From Opitutia bacterium (lineage in GTDB: Bacteria; Verrucomicrobiota; Verrucomicrobiia; Opitutales; Seribacteraceae): 5,990 nt of DNA. Location of the stretch: NCBI GenBank assembly GCA_018646565.1, contig JABGUO010000112.1, positions 1-5,990 of the forward strand, in the 5' to 3' direction. The translations under genes were made by a program, and so were the position numbers. Every line of letters starts with the position of its first letter. The first letter of the stretch is position 1. The notes beneath the pieces are model-generated. The model had not been told where the DNA came from. It saw only the letters and a program-made list of their open reading frames with translations, and did not search any database. Shown piece after piece: positions 1-5,990 of the stretch.

Positions 1-1221
1 AATGGCTTTACCTTTCACTTTTTTCTTAACCAGTTTCCAGTCTCCCTTTCGGACGCCATCGATTTCGTAGTAGTGAATCTTGTGGGGTGACTTGGAATTC
101 TTTTTTCCAAGTAGGATGCCGGAGATGTCTTTTCCATCAATGATTCGGTCGTTCGGAACCTTGGATCCCGTAAGCTTTGCAAAACTGGGAAGGAGATCGG
201 TGGTTACCCCGATTTCTTGGGTGGTGATTCCCTCGTTAATCTTTCCGGGCCACCAGGTAAGGGTAGGTACACGCATGTGTCCTTCGTATTTGGGGCCGCC
301 TTTCCCTCCACGCAAGGGTCCCATGCTCATACCTCCGGCTCCGCCATTATCGGAGGTGAACATGACCAGGGTGTTCTTATCCAACTTAAGGCTCCTTATT
401 GTATTGAGCACCCGGCCAATGCTGTCATCGACTTCCTCTACATGAGCTCGATTCACATTCCCTTCCGCCCGTTGAAGAAACTTGGGTCGGGCAAACCTGG
501 GATTATGAACGTGAGAGTGGGGAATAAAGCAGAAGAAGGGTTGCTTTTTATTTTTTCTTATAAATTTGATCGCTTCATCAGTAATCACCTCTGCTAAAAG
601 GGCCTGATCATAGTCATCCGAGATATGGGCAACTGCTTTGTTTTGAAGCATAACAGGGAGGGGTTCATAGGGACCACGATTGGTAACCGGATTTCCCCTT
701 TTGTTTCCCGGCCACATATCATTTGAGTAAGGGATTCCAAAATAGGTATCAAAACCTTGGGCAAGCGGCATAAATTCTGGTTGGTCTCCGAGATGCCATT
801 TACCAAAGCATCCTGTTGCATATCCATTTTCCTTAAGCATTTCGGCAATGGTAATTTCACTTGGGTTTAATCCACGATGGTCTCCCGGGAAATTGACAAT
901 AAAACTGGGTATTCCTTCTTTCTTTTGAAGCCCTCCATCCATACCTATACGGTTGGCGTAAGTTCCAGTGAGTAAGGCTGCTCTTGATGGGGTGCATGCG
1001 GTGTTAGCCACATAAAATTGGGTGAGCACATTGCCTTCCTCTGCCATCCTGTCCAGATGAGGTGTTTGATTAATTTTATTTCCGAAGGGTCCAATGTCTC
1101 CGTAGCCCATGTCATCAATAAACATCAGCACGACATTCGGCTTTTGAATTTCTGCCAGTAAAGAGCTGCAAATAAATGCACTGATCAATAAAAGATAGGA
1201 TGAGAATAACAGCTTGTGCAT
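1..1221 (-). CDS. Exported arylsulfatase A-like sulfatase, 3' end cut by the window edge
   Basis: The minus strand is open from the ATG at 1221-1219 to position 1, giving 407 residues without a stop; the C-terminus lies outside the window. It encodes a formylglycine-dependent type I sulfatase, which hydrolyses sulfate esters, probably on a polysaccharide, in the periplasm or outside the cell. Residues 5-23 form a hydrophobic signal peptide ending near LLA. Visible active-site landmarks are D36-D37 (calcium), C76-TPS-R80 (C76 is converted to formylglycine), GKWH with K141 and H143, a histidine cluster at 235-239, D291-N292, and K307 in LRGGKGG. GFDTYFGIPYSND (156-168) closely resembles the same region of human arylsulfatase A, which supports the ARSA-like call. 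The substrate cannot be read from the sequence. A weak GGA lies about 10 nt before the start. The gene is divergent from the sigma-factor operon and could share its control region. Family call is firm, specificity unknown. Confidence 0.95.
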   Translation of the reverse strand, partial: MHKLLFSSYLLLISAFICSSLLAEIQKPNVVLMFIDDMGYGDIGPFGNKINQTPHLDRMAEEGNVLTQFYVANTACTPSRAALLTGTYANRIGMDGGLQKKEGIPSFIVNFPGDHRGLNPSEITIAEMLKENGYATGCFGKWHLGDQPEFMPLAQGFDTYFGIPYSNDMWPGNKRGNPVTNRGPYEPLPVMLQNKAVAHISDDYDQALLAEVITDEAIKFIRKNKKQPFFCFIPHSHVHNPRFARPKFLQRAEGNVNRAHVEEVDDSIGRVLNTIRSLKLDKNTLVMFTSDNGGAGGMSMGPLRGGKGGPKYEGHMRVPTLTWWPGKINEGITTQEIGVTTDLLPSFAKLTGSKVPNDRIIDGKDISGILLGKKNSKSPHKIHYYEIDGVRKGDWKLVKKKVKGKAI

Positions 1222-1236
1222 AATAAAATGGTTCCG

Positions 1237-1290
1237 GATTACTAAAATAAAGAAACACTGTTATTGTTAAGGCAGTGTTATCGGTGTCAA
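1237..1290 (-). promoter_or_regulatory. Candidate promoter for the minus-strand sulfatase
   Basis: The minus strand reads TTGACA (1290-1285), a perfect sigma-70 -35 match. Downstream, ACAATA or TAACAA at 15-17 bp is only a poor -10. An alternative pair is TTAACA (1270-1265) with TATTTT (1249-1244) at 15-bp spacing, which would give a leader of roughly 16 nt before the ATG at 1221. Neither pair is fully convincing in an AT-rich region, and -10 consensus may differ in this phylum. Confidence 0.3.
1254..1279. repeat. 7-bp inverted repeat, possible operator
   Basis: AACACTG (1254-1260) and CAGTGTT (1273-1279) are perfect reverse complements separated by 12 bp. The 19-bp centre-to-centre spacing of the arms would place them about two helical turns apart, which suits a dimeric DNA-binding protein. 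The repeat overlaps the region between the candidate -35 elements and the start of the divergent sulfatase, so it could act as an operator. It could also form a weak hairpin in a leader transcript, or be chance. No T-run follows on either strand as expected for an intrinsic terminator. Confidence 0.4.
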
Positions 1291-1399
1291 ATGTGGAGTA
1301 TCTGATTTTTCAATAAATATTTTGTCCCTTTTTGATGGAATTTAACCAATACTTAATGTTGAAAAAAATAATTTATTATCAAATGTATGAAGTAAACGG

Positions 1400-1942
1400 A
1401 TGGATAAAGAAAAGAAATCTTTCGAGATACTAGTCCGCGAGAATTCTCGCATGTTAACCGTCTTCCTTTCCACGAGAATAAGGGAGCAGGCGGTTATTGA
1501 TGATCTTTTCCAGGAGACCATGCTAGTGGCGTGGAAGCGCCTTCCCGATTACGATCTGGATCGGCCCTTTGGTCCGTGGTTGCGGGGAATTGCATATCGA
1601 GTGACCTTAGATTATTTCAAGAAGCAATCTCGTATCCCTTTTCTTATGTCAGAGAGTGTCAACGAATTGATAGATAAGCATTTTGAATCGATTAATTTGG
1701 AGAAGGGAGACATGTGGGACGAAAAAGTTGAAGCTCTTAATGATTGTTTAAAGATAATCCCCGAAAAGTATAGTTCAGTTATTAAGCATAAATACTTTTC
1801 ACAAGAATCCATTTTGAATGTAAGTGAATGGGCAGGGATTTCTTTGGAGGCGTGCAAAAAAAGAATGCAAAGAGGACGTATCCTATTGGCACAATGTTTG
1901 AAATCGAAGGGGACTTTATTTGTGAAACCACAAAAGGTATGA
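1400..1942 (+). CDS. ECF-like sigma-70 family RNA polymerase sigma factor
   Basis: This 180-residue protein directs RNA polymerase to specific promoters. Region 2 spans about residues 8-79 and contains the core-binding DDLFQETMLVAWK helix (34-46) followed by RPFGPWLRGIAYR (55-67), the -10-contacting part. A short acidic linker (about 85-111) leads to region 4 (112-168), whose helix-turn-helix runs from about 140 to 167 and ends in the basic KKRMQRGR segment that would contact the -35 element. Regions 1 and 3 are absent, as in extracytoplasmic-function sigma factors, and the length is normal for that class. The ATG at 1400 is preferred: nearby upstream ATGs at 1383 and 1387 are out of frame, and only a weak purine stretch (GAAG) precedes it. 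The stop overlaps the next gene's start in ATGA, so the two are translationally coupled. The variant resembles sigma factors common in Planctomycetes and Verrucomicrobia; the ECF group was not assigned. Confidence 0.95.
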   Translation: MDKEKKSFEILVRENSRMLTVFLSTRIREQAVIDDLFQETMLVAWKRLPDYDLDRPFGPWLRGIAYRVTLDYFKKQSRIPFLMSESVNELIDKHFESINLEKGDMWDEKVEALNDCLKIIPEKYSSVIKHKYFSQESILNVSEWAGISLEACKKRMQRGRILLAQCLKSKGTLFVKPQKV

Positions 1943-2913
1943 GCCAGAAGGAAAAGGATTTTGAAAAAGCACTGAGTACCTGGATCGAGGGTGATAGTTC
2001 TATGGAAACCACAGATTTACTGAATCTCTCAGAAAATGAGGAAGAGGAGATTGCAGATCAATTAATGATCCATGGTTTACTTATGGAGAGGGCGAATCGT
2101 GAAAATACAGAGGAAGAAAGAATAAAAGCTGTGCTTGAAAGGATTAGGGAAAAGCGAGGGCAAGAAAAAGTAGTATCTTTTCAAAGATATGGAATTTGGA
2201 TAGGCGGCATTGCGGTTTCATTGATTCTGATGTTCTGGGTTTTTATCGGTAGTGGCGAAAACCTGATGGCTGATAACCTGATTCGGGTTATTTCCGCATC
2301 TCTTGAGCCAATAGCCCGCACCTACTCCATTACTGTTTTGGAGGAATCAGAGGTTACCCCTGTTAAGCAAGAGAAGAATGTGGAAGATTTAGATGGGGCA
2401 ACCCTTACAATTGGTGGGAAAGATCTTTATGTTTTTACCCGAAGGTTAAGCAATGGATATATCCGAATTAGTGGTTGTGACGGGAAGGAAAGTTGGGCAA
2501 TGCGAGAGGACGGTCCGGTCCATGTAAGTAGTGACCTAAACCGTTTTACGGGAATTCTGCCGGGGCGCCGTAATTCTTCTTCTTTCGTAAACCTGCCAGT
2601 TTTCTTACAACAATTAAAAGATAGTTTTATTATCGAGCAGGTTGAACAAGAAAAAGATGCAGAAGGGCTTATAACCTTTCGTTGCGTGCGAAAATCAGAA
2701 TTTAAATTTGGTGCCCGAATAATTGAGTTGTTCGTAGATGCTACAACTTGGCAGATTTTAGAGGTTTATTTGTCTGGTATGCCACAGAGTCGTGGCGGTC
2801 CAAGAAGCATTCAACTGAAATTAGTTGATACTTCCACCTTTAATCAGTCGTTTTTCTCACACAATTATCATCATGAACCGGAGCGTGAGATTCGTATGTC
2901 GACCCAGAAATAA
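1939..2913 (+). CDS. Probable membrane anti-sigma factor with extracytoplasmic sensor-like domain
   Basis: This 324-residue protein has one transmembrane helix at about 85-104. The N-terminal 80 residues are highly charged and helical (LSENEEEEIADQLMIHGLLM, 29-49 region) and should lie in the cytoplasm, where they could hold the sigma factor. The roughly 220-residue C-terminal part is extracytoplasmic and strand-rich; patterns such as DGATLTIGGKDLYVF (152-166), SGCDGKESWAMREDGPVHV (178-196) and LPVFLQQLKDSFII (219-232) suggest a LolA/RseB-like half-barrel, a remote-homology guess. There is no HxxxCxxC zinc anti-sigma motif. The start at 1939 is chosen because ATGA overlaps the sigma stop by 4 bp and AAAGG lies just upstream; an in-frame ATG at 1828 would run deep into the sigma gene. 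It ends in TAATG, overlapping the sulfatase start by 1 bp. The anti-sigma role is inferred from topology and position; the domain is not clearly identified. Confidence 0.85.
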   Translation: MSQKEKDFEKALSTWIEGDSSMETTDLLNLSENEEEEIADQLMIHGLLMERANRENTEEERIKAVLERIREKRGQEKVVSFQRYGIWIGGIAVSLILMFWVFIGSGENLMADNLIRVISASLEPIARTYSITVLEESEVTPVKQEKNVEDLDGATLTIGGKDLYVFTRRLSNGYIRISGCDGKESWAMREDGPVHVSSDLNRFTGILPGRRNSSSFVNLPVFLQQLKDSFIIEQVEQEKDAEGLITFRCVRKSEFKFGARIIELFVDATTWQILEVYLSGMPQSRGGPRSIQLKLVDTSTFNQSFFSHNYHHEPEREIRMSTQK

Positions 2914-4373
2914 TGAAAATACTATTATCTACCTTTTCCACTTTGCTTTTCATAAAGCTAACAGCGTCTCAACCAAATATAATATTACTACTTTCGGATG
3001 ATCAAAGTTGGAGTGGACTTTCTGTTCAGATGCATGATGACATAGCGGAATCGAAGGGTGAAATTTTTAATACCCCAAATCTTGAAAAACTTGCTGCCCA
3101 GGGGATGAGGTTTTCTGCCGCTTATTCTCCGGCATCTGTTTGTTCGCCAACCCGAGTAAGTTTGCAAACCGGTAAAAGTCCGGCCCAGTTGCGTTGGACA
3201 AAAGCGGCTCCTGTAATGACTGCAGATGACGGTTTTAAGCTAATTCCACCAACAATAAAAAAAGATTTACAAACTGAAGAAATTACAATTGCCGAGATCT
3301 TAAAACGGGCAGGTTATGCAACTGCTCACTATGGGAAATGGCACCTCGCAGGTGGAGGTCCTGGAGAGCATGGTTATGATGAACATGATGGTGATACGGG
3401 TAATAAGGATGCTGTTCCTTTTAAGGACCCCAATCCGGTTGATATCGTAGGAATGGGGAATCGAGCCAATACTTTTATGGCTAAGAGCGTAAAAGCGGGA
3501 AAACCTTTTTTTATTCAGCTTTCTTACCATGCCCTGCATTATCCAGAGAACGCTCTTGAAAAAACGAAGGCGAAGTATGTTGAAAAAAATGGGGGGCGTG
3601 AAGATAAGCGTATTCTTCGTGCAGCGATAACCGAAGACCTAGATTCAGGAGTGGGAATGATTATGGATAAAATTAGAAGTCTTAGGATTGAAGGGAGTAC
3701 CTATGTTATTTACACGGCAGACAACGGGGCCACTGGTGGTGGGGGAAAAAAGAGTGGTTTAAGAGGAGGAAAGGGTGGTGTCTGGGAGGGAGGTATTAGG
3801 GTTCCTTTAATCATTCGTGGACCTATGGTTCCACCGAATTCCTTTTGTCATACAAGAGTTGTCGGGTATGACTTATATCCCACTTTCTGCGAGATTGCGG
3901 GAGTCAAAGAACCCTTACCGAGAGGGATTGAAGGCGGAAGTATTCTTCCACTGCTTCGAAATGGTAGTGGAGAAGTTAGGCGTTTCAGGGAAAACCTAGT
4001 ATTCCATTTTCCCCATTATCAGGGAGATACTCCTCACTCCGCAATTTTTTCAGGGAATCTTAAATTGATGAAATTTTATGAAAATGACGAATTGATGCTT
4101 TTTGATTTGGATAAAGATCTTTTTGAACAGAATAACCTCGCAGTTGAAATGCCTGATAAAGTTGATTCCATGCATCGTATTTTGAATAAATATCTCGATG
4201 ATGTTGGGGCCGAATTACCAGTGAGGAACTCAAAGTATGATCCCGAGAATCCGCCCGACATGTCGAGGGCCAAGGGGGGTGGGAAGGATAAAAATAGCTC
4301 TGGAAAGAATTTGAAAGGGGATAAAAAGAAAACGGGAAAAAAACAGAGCACAAAATCCAAAAAGAAGAAATGA
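2913..4373 (+). CDS. Exported formylglycine-type sulfatase with lysine-rich C-terminal tail
   Basis: This 486-residue type I sulfatase should hydrolyse sulfate esters outside the cytoplasm. Residues 1-19 form a short signal peptide. The catalytic set is complete: D29-D30 (calcium), C77-SPT-R81 (C77 is the formylglycine site; SVCSPTR fits the sulfatase signature), GYATAHYGKWH (134-144, with K142 and H144), H206/H209 in SYHALHYP, D270-N271, and K287 in LRGGKGG. The catalytic domain ends near 445; residues 454-486 are an unusual tail made largely of Lys, Gly and Ser, ending in KSKKKK, which is absent from ordinary sulfatases. The start is fixed by TAATG coupling to the upstream membrane regulator, without a clear ribosome-binding site. 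Its stop overlaps the next gene in ATGA. It differs clearly from the divergent sulfatase and lacks the GIPYSND ARSA-like segment, so it is not a recent duplicate. The position inside a sigma/anti-sigma operon implies regulated expression. Substrate unknown. Confidence 0.95.
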   Translation: MKILLSTFSTLLFIKLTASQPNIILLLSDDQSWSGLSVQMHDDIAESKGEIFNTPNLEKLAAQGMRFSAAYSPASVCSPTRVSLQTGKSPAQLRWTKAAPVMTADDGFKLIPPTIKKDLQTEEITIAEILKRAGYATAHYGKWHLAGGGPGEHGYDEHDGDTGNKDAVPFKDPNPVDIVGMGNRANTFMAKSVKAGKPFFIQLSYHALHYPENALEKTKAKYVEKNGGREDKRILRAAITEDLDSGVGMIMDKIRSLRIEGSTYVIYTADNGATGGGGKKSGLRGGKGGVWEGGIRVPLIIRGPMVPPNSFCHTRVVGYDLYPTFCEIAGVKEPLPRGIEGGSILPLLRNGSGEVRRFRENLVFHFPHYQGDTPHSAIFSGNLKLMKFYENDELMLFDLDKDLFEQNNLAVEMPDKVDSMHRILNKYLDDVGAELPVRNSKYDPENPPDMSRAKGGGKDKNSSGKNLKGDKKKTGKKQSTKSKKKK

Positions 4374-5152
4374 TCAAAATGAAAAAGCCGATTTTATCTA
4401 TAAGTTTTCTACACGCATTGTTATTCGTTTTACTATTTTCTGCCTTGTTGAAAGCAAAGGAGTTTGGAGGTCGAATTGATCTTGCTTCGGCGGTCGTCGA
4501 TTCTTTTAAGGCAAATCTACCGGTCAAGAAAACAGGAGGTAAAGGACGAAAGCATAAATCAAAGGATGGACAAAAACCCAGAATCGAGGACACGATCAAG
4601 GTAAATGTTTATGCTGACAATTGGTTTGTTCTTTATGTAAACGGAGAAATGGTGGCGGTAGATTCGATTAAATTTATTCCGCACAATGTAATCTCAGTCA
4701 ATTTGCTACCGAAGTATCCGATGACTATTGCGGTTATGGCCAAGGATAATGCGGACCCGCAGACTGCGATGGAATACAAGAATTCAAACATTGGGGATGG
4801 TGGCTTCATTCTCAAGTTTTCCGATGGAACGGTGACAGATTCTTCTTGGAAAGCAAAAAACTTTTTCCATGGTCCCATAGGCGGGAATATTAAGAAACCG
4901 CAGGTCTCCAGGAAAGAGATTCCGAATGACTGGTATACTGTCGGATTCGATGATTCAGCATGGTCAAATGCGAAAGAGTTTACCGAAGAGCAAGTTGGTC
5001 CTAAGCAAACATTTTACGATACAGATTTTAAAGGGGCCAAGTTCATTTGGTCATCTGACCTCAAGCTTGATAACACCGTGATTTTTCGTAAGCGAATCTC
5101 CTCTCCTCCAAATGGAACAACGCCCAAACAATTTCCTCTGTTAGATGATTAA
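4370..5152 (+). CDS. Exported protein with galactose-binding-like beta-sandwich domain, function unknown
   Basis: A 260-residue exported protein not recognised as a named family. Residues 5-29 form a signal peptide (KK, then a hydrophobic stretch at about 8-27). A basic linker follows (about 53-71, with Lys, Gly and Arg). From about 72 to 242 the sequence resembles jelly-roll domains that accompany glycoside hydrolases: YADNWFVLYVNGEMVAVD (81-98), DGGFILKFSDGTVTDSSW (143-160), WYTVGFDDSAW (188-198) and AKFIWSSDLKLDN (223-235). The FDDSxW and DNxFxLYVNG patterns are the main basis. No catalytic residues were identified, so a binding or adaptor role on carbohydrate or the cell surface is the best guess. 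Two starts are possible, 4370 (ATGA overlap with the sulfatase stop) and 4379 (three codons later, in frame); coupling favours the first. Operon position implies it is made with the sulfatase. Confidence 0.88.
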   Translation: MIKMKKPILSISFLHALLFVLLFSALLKAKEFGGRIDLASAVVDSFKANLPVKKTGGKGRKHKSKDGQKPRIEDTIKVNVYADNWFVLYVNGEMVAVDSIKFIPHNVISVNLLPKYPMTIAVMAKDNADPQTAMEYKNSNIGDGGFILKFSDGTVTDSSWKAKNFFHGPIGGNIKKPQVSRKEIPNDWYTVGFDDSAWSNAKEFTEEQVGPKQTFYDTDFKGAKFIWSSDLKLDNTVIFRKRISSPPNGTTPKQFPLLDD

Positions 5153-5177
5153 TACATAAGATTCCGTTAACTTTAAA

Positions 5178-5990
5178 ATGAAAACCAAAACAATACTTTC
5201 GACTTCTTTATCCTTTTTTATAACGGCACAGGCTTGGGGGCATGATGATCATATTCATACTTCAGAGAATATTCAGTCTACGACCAATATTTTTGATAAG
5301 GATAACACTAAGAACAATGGTGAAAAAACAAAACTTCTGGGTTCGGGAGACCGCTTGTTGCACGAAGAACAGATATTTGTAAAACTCGAATCCGATCGTT
5401 TAAATTCCATCCCTAAAAAGACTAAACAGAGTGAACCAAAGACTGCGGTTCCTTTTCGGGTTTTTGAGGATAAGCTCCAGCTGGAATGGGATAATGAATT
5501 CCTTTATGTCGGATCAAACGGAATGCCCGATCATCAGATGATGGTCGGAATTACTGCCTGGCAGCAACAGGTTCCTTTGCCTCAGCAGTATTTTGGGTCG
5601 AACGCATGGCAAATACCGCTGAAACCATCACCATCACCGAATCCAATGTCTGCCAAAGCACATTTCTTTCGTGGTGCGATTGCTTTAGCTGCCAATGGGG
5701 TGCCTATTTTTAATCCGATTAAAAATAATGGGCGTACAGATACTCTGCTTGCCGGCGAATTGGATAAGTGGGGTGGGCATTGTGGCAGAGGAGATGATTA
5801 TCACTATCATGTTGCCCCTATCCACTTGGAAGATCGCATTGGGCGAGGCAAGCCAATAGCTTACGCTTTGGACGGTTACCCGATATATGGGTATTTTGAG
5901 CCAGATGGGTCTCTTGCAAAAGGTCTGGACTGGTTGAACGGACACAAAGATTCTTTTGGTAATTACCATTACCATGCAACTAAGGATTAT
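5178..5990 (+). CDS. YHYH-domain exported protein, 3' end cut by the window edge
   Basis: The frame opens at ATG 5178 and stays open for 271 residues to the window end. Residues 1-20 look like a signal peptide (ends TAQAWG), followed by a histidine-rich GHDDHIH segment (21-27). A low-complexity, Lys/Asn-rich region reaches about residue 90. The recognisable domain starts near 100 and contains HCGRGDDYHYH (201-211) and GNYHYH (261-266), with ALDGYPIYGYF (230-240) between them; the paired YHYH motifs are the hallmark of the YHYH protein family, whose biochemical role is not established. The repeated histidines suggest metal binding, which is inference. A Pro-Ser linker (149-154) lies before the motif region. 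The start lies 25 bp after the previous stop with no clear ribosome-binding site or terminator between, so it probably belongs to the same operon. Residues after 271 are unseen. Confidence 0.92.
   Translation, partial: MKTKTILSTSLSFFITAQAWGHDDHIHTSENIQSTTNIFDKDNTKNNGEKTKLLGSGDRLLHEEQIFVKLESDRLNSIPKKTKQSEPKTAVPFRVFEDKLQLEWDNEFLYVGSNGMPDHQMMVGITAWQQQVPLPQQYFGSNAWQIPLKPSPSPNPMSAKAHFFRGAIALAANGVPIFNPIKNNGRTDTLLAGELDKWGGHCGRGDDYHYHVAPIHLEDRIGRGKPIAYALDGYPIYGYFEPDGSLAKGLDWLNGHKDSFGNYHYHATKDY

Larger units (their letters stand above)
1222..1399. promoter_or_regulatory. Divergent intergenic control region
   Basis: This 178-bp AT-rich region separates the start codons of the minus-strand sulfatase and the plus-strand sigma factor, so promoters for both directions should lie here. 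On the sulfatase side there is a consensus-like TTGACA on the minus strand (1290-1285). On the sigma side, TTGATG at 1332-1337 and TATTAT at 1374-1379 are the only elements resembling a housekeeping promoter, but their spacing (36 bp) is wrong for a pair. GGAATTT at 1337-1343 faintly resembles an ECF-type -35 element, without a convincing -10. No obvious small ORF or RNA gene is seen. The regulatory role is inferred from position; the exact promoters are uncertain. Confidence 0.6.

Noticed and set aside
80..860. Several open frames on both strands within 80-860
   Set aside because: They are out of frame with, or opposite to, the continuous 407-codon sulfatase frame, which carries all catalytic motifs.
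1254..1279. Inverted repeat as an intrinsic terminator
   Set aside because: The stem is only 7 bp with a 12-nt loop and no T-run follows on either strand; it also sits upstream of both genes, not downstream.
1828..1938. In-frame upstream extension of the membrane regulator starting at ATG 1828
   Set aside because: It would overlap the sigma-factor region 4 coding sequence by over 100 bp; the ATG at 1939 gives a standard 4-bp ATGA overlap and a sensible cytoplasmic N-terminus.
3741..3751. G5A6 run as a possible phase-variation tract
   Set aside because: Short, and it simply encodes part of a Gly/Lys loop in the sulfatase with the frame intact; no evidence of slippage.
4060..4599. Long minus-strand open frame of 179 codons
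   Set aside because: It lies antisense to the sulfatase tail and the next gene's start. Its composition reflects the complement of the lysine-rich AAA/AAG codons (Phe/Leu-rich), and no domain is visible.
5625..5636. Tandem CCATCA hexamer
   Set aside because: Only two copies, explained by the Pro-Ser linker codons of the YHYH protein.

Overview
The window looks like part of a bacterial chromosome from the Planctomycetota-Verrucomicrobiota side of the PVC group, probably a marine or polysaccharide-degrading organism. The reasons are two exported formylglycine-type sulfatases in 6 kb, an ECF-like sigma factor paired with a single-pass membrane partner, and a YHYH-domain protein. These genes are typically abundant in those phyla. 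Base composition is AT-leaning and most start codons lack a clear Shine-Dalgarno sequence. The phylum assignment is inference; nothing in the window fixes genus or species.

Layout. Positions 1-1221 (minus strand) hold an arylsulfatase A-like gene whose 3' end lies beyond the left edge. A 178-bp AT-rich divergent intergenic region (1222-1399) carries a perfect 7-bp inverted repeat and candidate promoter elements. From 1400 to the right edge, five genes run on the plus strand: an ECF-like sigma factor (1400-1942), a one-helix membrane protein that is its probable anti-sigma factor (1939-2913), a second sulfatase with a lysine-rich tail (2913-4373), an exported protein with a galactose-binding-like beta-sandwich (4370-5152), and a YHYH-domain protein cut by the right edge (5178-5990).

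How they fit together. The first four plus-strand genes overlap by 4, 1 and 4 bp, and the fifth follows after 25 bp, so the cluster reads as one translationally coupled operon. The first two genes make a cytoplasmic sigma factor and an inner-membrane regulator with a large extracytoplasmic domain. The other three make exported proteins: an enzyme that removes sulfate esters, a probable carbohydrate- or surface-binding protein, and a secreted protein of unknown role with putative metal-binding histidine motifs. The simplest model is that an envelope or substrate signal, sensed by the membrane protein, releases the sigma factor, which then drives its own operon and perhaps the divergent sulfatase. 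The architecture is directly visible; the signal, the substrate and the regulatory circuit are inference.

No tRNA, rRNA, CRISPR array, insertion sequence or clear terminator was seen, and no stretch over 300 bp is without a gene.
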